Source of the DNA: an uncultured Draconibacterium sp.
GTDB taxonomy: Bacteria; Bacteroidota; Bacteroidia; Bacteroidales; Prolixibacteraceae
Reading direction: 5' to 3'
Assembly (NCBI RefSeq): GCF_963675065.1
Contig: NZ_OY775905.1
Location: 558,001-622,000 of the forward strand
Length of the DNA stretch: 64,000 bases
The notes below the pieces were generated by a model. That model was not told the DNA's origin. It worked only from the letters and a program-made list of their open reading frames with translations, and searched no databases. The translations under genes were made by a program, and so were the position numbers. Below are positions 31,301-35,694 of the stretch, piece after piece. Each line of letters opens with the position of its first letter. Position 1 is the first letter of the stretch.

Positions 31301-32428
31301 GGAGTTTCAGGAAGTACTTGTGCCAGCCACGAAGATGTGGTAACTGTTTTCATTAACCGTCTTCCGGTAGTTTCTGCTGGAGATGACGCATGGAGTTGCC
31401 AGGAAGAAAGTTTCCAACTTTCGGGTGCTTCATTGGAATATGCAGAAACAATACTTTGGACTACCAGTGGTTCTGGTTCATTCGACGATAAAACGGCAGA
31501 AAATCCTGTATACACTCCAAGCGAGTCTGATATTGCGAATGGTGGTGCCGTTTTAACCGTAACGGGTACTCCGGCAGGATTATGCAGCGTTGTTTCCGAT
31601 GAAATGACGCTCAATATTTCACCAGCTTCAACTGTTGATGCTGGTGAAAATACGCACACTTGCTACAACACCGAAATTAAGATTACAGGAGCCAGCGCAT
31701 CAAACTATGCAACTTTAGATTGGACAACAACAGGGCTGGGTACCTTGCAAGATGCAGAAACATTAAATCCAACTTATGTGCCGGCTGATGACGAAACAGG
31801 AGTGATTAAGCTCACCCTTACCATAACGTCTGGTCCAGGATGTTCTGCCGAAACAATGACCGATAGTATGGAACTTGAAATACTGCCGCCATTAATAGTT
31901 GATATTGGAGACGATGAAACAATCTTTAGTAATACTACTATTTCATTGTCAGCCGAAGTGTTTAACGGAACTGATTCGTACTTCTATCAATGGGAACCTG
32001 GCTCAAGTGTTATTGACCAGAGCTCGAATACTACGGAAACTATTCAGCTAATTGGTACAACTACCTTCGAGGTATTGGTAATAGATGCAAATACAGGATG
32101 TACAGCATACGACGATATGACTGTTTATGTTGAAGATCAAGCTGAAAGTATTGTAGAGTTTTACCGTGGTTTCTCGCCAAATGGAGATGGCACAAATGAT
32201 ACCTGGACCATTAAGGGTATTGAAAAATTTCCATTGAATAAAGTAGTGATCTTTAACCGTTGGGGTGACAAAGTACGTGAATTGTATAATTATAACAATA
32301 CCTCGGTAGTATGGGATGGGACCAATGATGAAGGCAAAGAGTTGGTAGACGGAACATACTATTACATTGTAAACCTACTAAACGTTGAAGAATTTACCGG
32401 GTGGGTTCATATTCGTTCAGACCGATAA
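16301..32428 (+). CDS. Giant T9SS-secreted SprB-like adhesin with multidomain repeats
   Basis: 5375 residues from the ATG at 16301; a TTG nine codons upstream is rejected because the signal peptide starts at MKNFTLLSKV. The signal peptide ends near GQ (residue 32). Order by position: about 18 PKD/Ig-like repeats opening with DAGADQ-like motifs (16.4-21.2 kb); about 10 PKD-like domains opening with VCSGETLDY-like motifs (21.2-24.1 kb); a DUF11-like domain; SprB repeats (24.6-28.3 kb); two more PKD-like domains; two DUF11-like domains (28.9-29.7 kb); HYR-like domains (29.7-30.8 kb); five PKD-like domains; and the C-terminal sorting domain. It would be exported by Sec, then by the T9SS, and displayed on the surface as an adhesin for gliding or attachment. 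It is followed by its SprF-like and OmpA-like partners. Confidence 0.9.
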   Translation: MKNFTLLSKVRSSHLCLVLFSLLISVLNTSGQNCSVNAGIDDAICINEQLFLEGSYTEPLQTNADLIWTQVEGPAATIVDPLNLKTEVKNLIAGETYTFRISTTCGDGAFTFQDVTYTVLEASIADAGDDAIYCPGDAATLSANSAGTNETGQWTGGGNGISIDDINNPNSSLTISGENSGSATLRWTISNDNGCNTFDEVIITNRGGVSPVSAGADQDLSYCYSGFQSTQLQGSYAGSGIDGQIGTWTIISGPNVPTINNPNANSTLVTNLIEGSYVFRWTVNGPCISGYDEVTINVPAPTADITNASAEADQVFCDISRTSTVLNGNSPLYINEDVEWVQTSGPQATIVSPNSPVTQITGLSSPNSYSFRYTISNPTLGPDGCSSSDVITVSYLPNPPSLTIDSDDPIINDCGENTATIDFTAGGSGTSQFRILSGPASSGFSFPTGWTNAGTSPLTITGLTVLGTYVVEMRRATTTGIDCSTQFDQISIVISETTIASNPGTAQILNCNVTTTDLVGNDPGNLEGTWSQVSGPTEIILTNIHSPVLTIENLQPNAVYVFRWLISGGPYCETSQQDVTVITASTEPTAVGAGNDQAVCSNTPVYLDAEYPTYVFELGTWSVTPSDGVTFSDVNDPRAIVNGLDAFTSYTFTWTISNGCGFSSNSTTVDVSGDEGPIESHAGADQCLNTGTTTIQLDGNDPASGTGQWFKVSGPGTVIFTDDTQYDTEVSVTSDGNYQFEWVISSGVGCSPTRDTMEVTIDAAVTTADAGADQEICGNEVTLTGNIPTTGTPQWTQISGNAGYTIQSPNSNSTLVTGLASGVYVFEYAISNGVCTSSDLVTIYVSEPPSTADAGDDKDLCGESSTTMNALAPADGTGLWSVISGPNTPNIVNQNSPISSVSNLITGTYTLQWTVYGGIFCPSSADTVIITVVREADAGADQSYCEEITAVNLTGTTASSGTWSQVSGPNTSTITSTSGNTATTSDLIPGIYEFEYEITATGCSTADTMTVTLFEPPSTADAGTDFEVCNAASFSLNATPPVSGTGTWSVLSGPAGGSFDDVNTPNATFSNPGYGVYVFQWTVANGDCSNADQVRYTNYQPPSTAVAGDDLDVTCDTIATMAANDPAVGVGEWTFVTKSGDGPNPVITSTILYNTTITNLGPQTDGNPETYTFRWTISNGSECTPTFDEINITVYETPTPADAGPDQELCEQASVTLNAVPATTGSGTWTQISPSVTTESITTSSNPNTTVTGLITGETYVFEWTTETSFCSSSEQVTITNYQNPTPADASGTSTSYCSIEPLELIGNNPAVGTGEWTQASGNLLSIIDPTNPQTTAIGAKTGETYEFQWTISNGTCSPSSDNVTISVNDLPSQALAGSDLEVCSPSTSATLSGNAPEGTSSGEWSVIASPSGSTHTFDDNTSPTATILNLSVGTYELQWRHYVGSCETTDNMFITVYGATTTADAGTDQELCNVSSTTLEGNVPNTSDGETGKWVRISGPNNPTITNSSDNGTTVTGLTIGVYEFRWKILNGNCPTTSEDFVTITNNPDANAGADQTGTATCGITSVTLNGNAPYPGTGVWTIESGTGGSFNDATSYNSAFSGTSGETYTLRWTLTGGDGLTCTSFDEMTVTFNEEPTVNPVSNQALCNTESTTAINFAGSLSGSGDVNSIIYRWTNDETSIDLAASGTGNIASFAAVNNGTTPVVATITVTPEFDNSGVVCYGDEESFTITVNPTPSVTSIASKTICNGVSVNYDIKSNVSETTFEWSRATVTGITDAGVTGQTTDPISETLTNTTNAPIDVEYIITPTGPTGCVGDDFTLTVTVNPTPDVSASDKIICSNNQAEVTLSSNVSGTTFYYDAPTISGDPGNITGGNARTSPGSTAPINDVLINTTATNQTATYTIYPVYDGCVGSSLDVIVTVQPEPLVADQTLTVCSDEVLSFTLPLGTGVAADTYDITNIELNGLTASAGSPATGNSLSADVIENDAYTNTTDAPVDVVYTITPIAANGCSGQSFIVTATINPEPDIANQTTTTCSGVALDYNLQNLLPAGDMRSGSTFSYSVSSSDETNVPAASDRTTASVGNITDNYTNTTNSSVTITYTVTPTSGQGCTGDNFTLEVTVKPEPVVNNQVEAEICSRSATGVTLGSNHVGTSVAPATFNITNINSSGLSASAGSPATGNGLSANVISNDGWVNTTGSDVDVVYTVVPLSSDGCEGNSFTVTVPVKPEPVASDGSIVVCSGQTLDFSLLNQVTSLQTGATFTYTISSGDETNVPAASDRTVASDTNLTDSYTNNTNSPVDITYTVTPIAANNCLGQEFNITVTVNPEPQVDNPGIQVFCNDDSETLNFSTQNTGGTTSYSWTNNNPSIGLGASGSGNLTFTAANAGTSPISATIEVTPTFENGGNSCTGNPETFTITVNPTGQVNPISDQEFCNSASTTTVTFGTNNTGGTTTYAWTNNNIDIGLAASGSGSTIPSFTATNNTAEPISGTIIVTPTFTNGGTGCAGATEQFVYTVYPTPVVSSESEVIVCSGETLDYEITSETPGTTFSWTAVNYIGTVTGLTPSGTSFTISDELTNAGAADGKVTYTIVPTANSCPGPEFKLEVTVLNCNPKIGVAKQLVNTSYNEDGTADVLFNIRVQNYGNVVLDSIQVVEDLATAFSGNFEVLELSSTSFDVNTSFDGDADQNLLSNSGTSNVLTVGTSTDITLKVKILTAGSYTNQVTASSPSSGGTIDDSQDGSDPDDGSSTLSENGDEEPGNNNEPTPVEIGSCTLTANVTQNTTCANAAGVVELTGSSAGTVTLNGVEKASPAIYSGLQAGWYSAYYTTDANGCIVVANFEIINSNSDLAGSVTAHTNVSCNGGNDGAVTVVPTGGTSPYSFELNGSLVGDGVFTGLSAGEYGAKITDANGCTYTVSFDIDEPTELVAQIVSSTDERCFNAADGTATIDVTGGTSPYSYLWSNGQTTATAVGLADGSYTVTVTDAGGCTVEDIPVTIGGANAVLAVTGSTTDLTCNGDNSGEIDIIVTGGTAPYSYVWSNGLSSEDISNLPAGDYSVVVTDANGCNVTSETFSLTQPAALSLTASNIVNTECNASVGEVTIEEASGTAGTFTVNGVNVTGSSATFTDLPAGYYTATFVATGTGCTAETSFNIINSNSDLAGSVTAHTNVSCNGGNDGTVTVVPTGGTSPYSFELNGSLVGDGVFTGLSAGEYGAKITDANGCTYTVSFDIDEPTELVAQIVSSTDERCFNAADGTATIDVTGGTTPYSYLWSNGQTTATAVGLADGSYTVTVTDAGGCTVEDIPVTIGGANAVLAVTGSTTDLTCNGDNSGEIDITVTGGIAPYSYVWSNGLSSEDISNLPAGDYSVVVTDANGCNVTSETFSLTQPAALSLTASNIVNTECNASVGEVTIGEASGTAGTFTVNGVNVTGSSATFTDLPAGYYTATFVATGTGCTAETSFNIINSNSDLAGSVTAHTNVSCNGGNDGAVTVVPTGGTSPYSFELNGSLVGDGVFTGLSAGEYGAKITDANGCTYTVSFDIDEPTEMVAQIVSSTDERCFNAADGTATIDVTGGTTPYSYLWSNGQTTATAVGLADGSYTVTVTDAGGCTVEDIPVTIGGANAVLAVTGSTTDLTCNGDNSGEIDITVTGGTAPYSYVWSNGLSSEDISNLPAGDYSVVVTDANGCNVTSETFSLTQPAALSLTASNIVNTECNASVGEVTIEEASGTAGTFTVNGVNVTGSSATFTDLPAGYYTATFVATGTGCTAETSFNIINSNSDLAGSVTAHTNVSCNGGNDGAVTVVPTGGTSPYSFELNGSLVGDGVFTGLSAGEYGAKITDANGCTYTVSFDIDEPTKLLAEIISSNDVICNGATNGSATVNATGGTTPYTYVWDDGSSQTTATATGLAADTYMVTVTDANGCTTSTSVSISEPANALAISTANVENPSCYDANDGVIDITVEGGTSPYSYVWSNGQATQDATNLVEGDYSVKITDSLGCTIVGGPYSLSSPGTYTVDAGKDTTICSSEVIALEGSSNVDVVWTTSGTGTFDDATLLHAEYTPSEADISDGQVQLTLTTTSGGSCDDVSDQMVLTIWKQATAYAGIDAVSATGEPYQVLDAEAANYSSINWTHNGLGDLSGASTLSPVYTPGNGETGIISLILEALPEGGDVCLSAKDTMTISIGEEPEIIVEKRTVQVILNDDGSTDITFEFNLENTGNVDLNEIGLIDDLSTTFPGTCNINVLSKTSDNFNVNENFDGITDTQILDAGNTLDVLSKKAVLLTVRISGCDQSQTSFTNEAIAEGTSAGNVTVTHTDLSYISIEEDPAIGLAKQLVTSVANGDGTYSLSFNIRVRNYGTVSLRDITVEDDLDDVFGTGNYVVETITSEYFAVNVNYTGGTGENLLSDNNYLEPSETGAIQLSIKVLSAGSYSNQAKVLGISPRGTEVTDLSHAGTNPDPDADGDPTNNNETTNIELEECTASLNCPDLVSYTRQVSAGECGYIVVGQEFDATTTGDCELASLTHDYELWNSSSLAGAKLPVGTTTINWTAEFASGNTLHCQEMITVEDNEAPEFINCPTDVTYNVALFADACQTGAIWSIPVANDNCSPVEVSQIAGPAQGELLEVGFYTITYQAEDEAGNIETCSFNINVIDTEDPVVVCQSNIIMDADAGACSWKSPNGSLSPLLASSNCEAEVRWRVVGPDGTHTTGEDDVSGFEFDLGTSTVYYTITESASGQDWDCNFTVTVEDSEAPVIECQPTMEVTANAGECSAVVDLIAPTSTDNCSSGLDVFFKIFGPDNSITDDYNYTKVNSYEFENGISHIEWKVVDKAGNQSSCWQNIWVSPDIDALIPDAGENAAICNTDVFTTEATAPAHSNVTWTSTGTGTFAHASQAITMYTPSQNDINDGSVILTITSSTDCTSSSDQMMLILSQPPQVAAGADQSICETELVQLNGSIISSSASVVWSTSGTGTFSESSAFNPVYTPSAEDIEAGQVNLTFRGVSGSTCASHEDVVTVFINRLPVVSAGDDAWSCQEESFQLSGASLEYAETILWTTSGSGSFDDKTAENPVYTPSESDIANGGAVLTVTGTPAGLCSVVSDEMTLNISPASTVDAGENTHTCYNTEIKITGASASNYATLDWTTTGLGTLQDAETLNPTYVPADDETGVIKLTLTITSGPGCSAETMTDSMELEILPPLIVDIGDDETIFSNTTISLSAEVFNGTDSYFYQWEPGSSVIDQSSNTTETIQLIGTTTFEVLVIDANTGCTAYDDMTVYVEDQAESIVEFYRGFSPNGDGTNDTWTIKGIEKFPLNKVVIFNRWGDKVRELYNYNNTSVVWDGTNDEGKELVDGTYYYIVNLLNVEEFTGWVHIRSDR
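16400..21215 (+). repeat. Array of about 18 PKD/Ig-like domains in the adhesin
   Basis: Each unit has about 85-90 residues, opens with a motif like ADAGADQELC and contains GTWTQVSGP-like and YVFEWTISNGxC-like segments. The units are diverged from one another, in contrast to the near-identical SprB block further down. They likely form a stiff stalk of beta-sandwiches. Confidence 0.75.
21216..24145 (+). repeat. Array of about 10 PKD-like (PF19406-type) domains in the adhesin
   Basis: Units of roughly 90-100 residues open with motifs such as VASDGSIVVCSGQTLDFSL. They contain NTTNAPVDVVYTITP-like strands and end in TVTVNPEP. This is the pattern of the PKD-like domain frequent in Bacteroidota surface proteins. 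Confidence 0.7.
24830..27868 (+). repeat. 930-bp tandem repeat, three full copies plus a partial fourth (SprB-type)
   Basis: Copies start at 24830, 25760, 26690 and 27620; the fourth breaks off near 27868. Each full copy encodes 310 residues made of about four SprB-like modules (motifs such as VTGGTSPYSYLWSNGQTT and GSYTVTVTDAGGC). Comparing copies 1 and 3 by eye I counted 4 base differences, and about 8 between copies 1 and 2, so identity is about 99 percent. The spread of differences points to recent duplication or gene conversion. Assembly across this block needs reads longer than 3 kb. Confidence 0.95.
29730..30835 (+). other. HYR-like domain block in the adhesin
   Basis: About four units with the hyalin-repeat pattern, for example NEAPEFINCPTDVTYNV, DTEDPVVVCQSN and DSEAPVIECQPTMEV, each with paired Cys residues and a YQAEDEAGN-like strand. 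HYR domains are Ig-like modules linked to adhesion. Confidence 0.7.
32150..32428 (+). other. T9SS type B C-terminal sorting domain
   Basis: About 90 residues starting FYRGFSPNGDGTNDTW, with KVVIFNRWGDKV, VVWDGTNDEG and DGTYYYIVNL. This is the gliding-motility-associated C-terminal domain (TIGR04131 type), the export signal recognised by the T9SS in Bacteroidota. Confidence 0.93.
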
Positions 32429-32455
32429 TTAGTAATAAACAAAAAAATTAGAACG

Positions 32456-33370
32456 ATGAAAAAGATATTTTTAGCAATTATTTTGTTTTGCAATTTGTCG
32501 GTGATGGCACAGCAAGACCCATTGTTTTCACAATATATGTTTAATAAGCTTTTGGTAAATCCCGGATATGCCGGGAGTACCGAAACCTTCTCAGTAGATT
32601 TATTAAGCCGCTACCAGTGGGTAGGAATAGAGGGTGCACCTAAAACAACAACTCTGGCCGCGCAAACCTTATTGGGCGATCATGTTGGTGTTGGAGCTTA
32701 CCTTTTTCGCGATGAAATTGGCCCTACCATCAACCAGGGATTTATGGCAACATATTCCTATCGTATTATGACCCGTCATGGTTGGCTATCATTTGGTATC
32801 CAGGGTGGATTTAAATATTTTGATTTCGATTGGAATGCGATTAACACCGAATATCCCGACCAAATGTTTGACCCGCAAGATGTTAGACGTTTTTCACCTG
32901 ATGTAAATTTGGGTTTGTATTATTACACGCTAAGATTTTTTGCAGGTATCTCCTCTAAGCAACTTCTGGAAAATGAGTATGGAGAATTTACTACATCAAA
33001 TGGAGCTTCTTCATTCTCCAGATTGAAACGACATTTTTATGCCATGACAGGTATGCTTTTCCCAATAAACGACCGGATGACTTTCCGTCCGTCAATTATG
33101 GGAAAGTATGTAAATAATGCACCGGTTCAGTTCGATTTTAATGCCAGCATAATATTTAACGATGTGTTTTGGGTAGGCGCTGCATTCAGAACCGAAAAAG
33201 CAGTTGTCTTTCTTACGGAGTTTAATATTACAAAAAGCATGAGGTTAGGGTACTCCTTCGACCTTTATTTAAACGAACTACAGTCGCATAATAATGGCTC
33301 TCACGAAATTCGTTTGGGCTTTGATATTCGTCAAAAACAAGATCGAATGAAAACACCTCGCTATTTTTAA
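32456..33370 (+). CDS. PorP/SprF family T9SS outer-membrane protein
   Basis: 304 residues with a signal peptide ending VMAQ (residue 19). The mature start QQDPLFSQYMFNKLLVNPGY with AGS directly after it is diagnostic of the PorP/SprF family. The rest is a barrel-like series of amphipathic strands (FGIQGGFKYFDFDW, LGYSFDLYLNEL). In gliding Bacteroidota SprF is needed to display the adhesin encoded just upstream, and PorP-type proteins tether type B cargo at the surface. It lies 27 bp after the adhesin gene and 19 bp before the OmpA-family gene, so it is part of one operon. Confidence 0.92.
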   Translation: MKKIFLAIILFCNLSVMAQQDPLFSQYMFNKLLVNPGYAGSTETFSVDLLSRYQWVGIEGAPKTTTLAAQTLLGDHVGVGAYLFRDEIGPTINQGFMATYSYRIMTRHGWLSFGIQGGFKYFDFDWNAINTEYPDQMFDPQDVRRFSPDVNLGLYYYTLRFFAGISSKQLLENEYGEFTTSNGASSFSRLKRHFYAMTGMLFPINDRMTFRPSIMGKYVNNAPVQFDFNASIIFNDVFWVGAAFRTEKAVVFLTEFNITKSMRLGYSFDLYLNELQSHNNGSHEIRLGFDIRQKQDRMKTPRYF

Positions 33371-33389
33371 CATTTGAAAGATTAAAGAC

Positions 33390-35426
33390 ATGAAAAAAAG
33401 ATATTTATTCGTATTTCTGGCATCTGTTCTTTGTTTTCAGGTGTTTGCGCAGAATAAAAAAGGAGACAAACTTTTTAAGTACTACAATTACGCCGAAGCG
33501 ATTCCGTATTATTTGAAAGCATACAATAAAGGGAATATCACCGAGCAAAATCATGCAATCCAAAAGTTAGCCGACTGTTATCGGTTAACCAACAATGCAC
33601 CTAAAGCCAGGCAATGGTACAAAAAGGCAGTTATGCTTGATACAACCATTTCAATAAACTGGTTTTATTTAGGGCAATCGTTGCGAAGTTTAGGATTATA
33701 CGATGAAGCTGCCAATGCTTTTAGCACATTTAACCGCCAGGTACCCGACGATGAGTTAGGACAAAGATATTATCAATATTGTGTTGATATTGAGCCCTGG
33801 TTAAGCTTACCTCCAATGGCTGAAATTAAAAATATTGAAGAGCTAAATTCCAAGTATGCTGATTTTTGTCCGGTATTTTATCGAGATGGTATAGTTTTTA
33901 CGTCTGACAGGAAAGAAAACCTTAGTGACAAAATTAATACCTATGGTTGGACTGAATTTAGTTATCTCAATTTATTTTGCACCATACCTCAATACTATAA
34001 AGTATTTTGGAATGGTTTACCGGAGCCCAAAAAGATGTCAACGTCTTTTAACCAAAACTACCACGATGGTCCTGCTTGTTTCTCTAGTGATTACCGTATG
34101 GTGTACATAACAAGAACAGTTGCAAAAAAGGGGAAAAAGCTCGATGGAAACATAAAAACGCATTTACTTAAAATATATTATGCCGAAATCGATGACGACA
34201 AACACCTTGACTATAAGGCATTCGCATTCAATAGCGATGACTATTCAGTAGGTCATCCAGCACTTTCGGAAGATGGACAACAAATAATTTTTTCATCAGA
34301 TATGCCTGGTGGCATGGGAGGCTCCGATTTGTATATGTGCACAATGAAAGATGGCACGTGGGGTGAACCTGTTAATTTGGGTGAAACGATAAACTCGGAG
34401 GAAGATGAAGTTTTTCCGTATTGGGTAAATGATAGTGTTCTCTTCTTTTCTTCCGATGGACATTTGGGCTATGGAGGGTTAGATATTTTTCAAGCTAATT
34501 TTGAGAAAGATGCATGGAGAAAGCCAGAGAACTTAAAATCACCTTTAAATTCGTCGTATGATGATTTTGGCATTGTTCTCAAGGATAATCTGAAAGAAGG
34601 TATGTTCAGTTCAAATCGCCCCGAAGGCAAAGGTAACGACGATATTTATGGTTTTAAGAACCTAGAACGTATAAATGTTGTTTCCGAACCTGTTTTGCAA
34701 ATTAGTGGCCGTGTTGTTGACCAAAGTAATATGCCTTTAGAAGGTGCAACCGTTTTCTTGCTCGACCCAATAACCAGTCAGGTGAAGGTATTAATAACCG
34801 ACAAAAATGGAGTTTATTCTGATGAGGCAGATTACAATCAAAACTATGTGCCAAAAGCCATGAAAGATAGTTATATGGACGATTGCCTCACTTTTCGCAC
34901 ACCTGAGGGGGAAATGGAATCGTATAAAGTACCACACGATCTCGTGTTAACAAAACTTGAGGTAGACCAGGTGTTTAAAGTGGAAAATATTTATTACGAT
35001 TTAGACAAATGGTATATTCGGAAAGATGCTGAAGCTCCGCTGGATAATCTGGTTGCCCTTATGAAGAAATATCCTATTACTGCCGAACTTTCATCACATA
35101 CCGATTGCCGTGCCTCGGATGAGTATAACCGCGAATTGTCACAAAAACGTGCCGAATCTGCCGTGCGCTATATTATTTTGCAAGGCATTGCCCCTTCGCG
35201 TATTACTGCTAAAGGCTATGGCGAAAGCCAATTAGTTAATAAATGTGCAGATGGCGTTGATTGTAAAGAAGAAGAGCATCAGGCTAACCGACGTACAGAG
35301 TTTAAAATTACCTCAGTTGGTTCCCGGGCCGATGGTTACGGAATTGACCTAAGCATATACAAACACGGCGATATCGTGCCTGCAAATATCTTAGGTAGCC
35401 AATTTTTTACTGACTGTATGAAATAG
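33390..35426 (+). CDS. OmpA-family protein with TPR, PD40 propeller and peptidoglycan-binding domain (PorE-like)
   Basis: 678 residues. After the signal peptide (ends VFAQ, residue 21) come TPR-like helices (~25-130), WD40-like PD40 blades (IVFTSDRKENL, IIFSSDMPGGMGGSDLYMC, LFFSSDGHLGYGGLDIF; ~160-410), a carboxypeptidase-regulatory-like domain (~430-510) and an OmpA C-terminal domain (~530-640: LSSHTDCRASDEYN, NRRTEFKI). This order is that of PorE, which links the T9SS to peptidoglycan, and of OmpA proteins encoded beside sprF genes. It probably anchors the adhesin/SprF complex to the cell wall from the periplasmic side. It is the last gene of the operon, with a terminator 41 bp beyond. Confidence 0.9.
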   Translation: MKKRYLFVFLASVLCFQVFAQNKKGDKLFKYYNYAEAIPYYLKAYNKGNITEQNHAIQKLADCYRLTNNAPKARQWYKKAVMLDTTISINWFYLGQSLRSLGLYDEAANAFSTFNRQVPDDELGQRYYQYCVDIEPWLSLPPMAEIKNIEELNSKYADFCPVFYRDGIVFTSDRKENLSDKINTYGWTEFSYLNLFCTIPQYYKVFWNGLPEPKKMSTSFNQNYHDGPACFSSDYRMVYITRTVAKKGKKLDGNIKTHLLKIYYAEIDDDKHLDYKAFAFNSDDYSVGHPALSEDGQQIIFSSDMPGGMGGSDLYMCTMKDGTWGEPVNLGETINSEEDEVFPYWVNDSVLFFSSDGHLGYGGLDIFQANFEKDAWRKPENLKSPLNSSYDDFGIVLKDNLKEGMFSSNRPEGKGNDDIYGFKNLERINVVSEPVLQISGRVVDQSNMPLEGATVFLLDPITSQVKVLITDKNGVYSDEADYNQNYVPKAMKDSYMDDCLTFRTPEGEMESYKVPHDLVLTKLEVDQVFKVENIYYDLDKWYIRKDAEAPLDNLVALMKKYPITAELSSHTDCRASDEYNRELSQKRAESAVRYIILQGIAPSRITAKGYGESQLVNKCADGVDCKEEEHQANRRTEFKITSVGSRADGYGIDLSIYKHGDIVPANILGSQFFTDCMK

Positions 35427-35466
35427 AAAATAATGTAAGGGTAAATGAATTCTTAAATGATCTTTT

Positions 35467-35499
35467 AAAACCGGTGAACCAAAAGGTCATCGGTTTTTT
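35467..35499 (+). terminator. Intrinsic terminator of the adhesin operon
   Basis: AAAACCGGTGAACC, a loop of four A residues, then GGTCATCGGTTTTTT. The stem is imperfect and the T tract is on the plus strand, 41 bp after the OmpA-family stop codon. Confidence 0.75.
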
Positions 35500-35519
35500 G
35501 TTCTTCATTTTTTCACATT

Positions 35520-35615
35520 AGTGTCCGGTAAAACTTTAAGATTGCTTCGCAATTGTGAACCAAAGGTATCCCCACGGGGTAATCTGCTCGTTTGTATTTA
35601 TTTTTAACAGGACAG
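35520..35615. mobile_element. Short IS- or MITE-like remnant
   Basis: About 95 bp bounded by imperfect inverted repeats: GTGTCCGGTAAAA on the left and, read from the right end inward, CTGTCCTGTTAAAA. Between them are two small hairpins (ATTGC-TTC-GCAAT and CCCC-AC-GGGG) and no open frame. It looks like the two ends of an insertion sequence joined by deletion, or a MITE. No target-site duplication is evident. The right end abuts the fragment of a DUF819 gene. Confidence 0.5.
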
Positions 35616-35684
35616 GCTGTTGGTATCGCCGGTTATGCCGTTGGAAATTATTTGGGGGTTATCATAGCGTATTTGCTGAAATAG
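35604..35684 (+). pseudogene. 3' remnant of a third DUF819 gene
   Basis: 27 codons ending in TAG encode LTGQAVGIAGYAVGNYLGVI plus IAYLLK. This matches the last residues of the DUF819 protein at 14828-15982 at 22 of 26 positions. The DNA differs at 16 of 81 bases, mostly at synonymous sites, apart from an identical 32-base core (35628-35659). Nothing upstream continues the homology, because the IS-like end lies there. It is the tail of a paralogous or homologous gene that has been deleted. Confidence 0.85.
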
Positions 35685-35694
35685 AAAATCGTTT

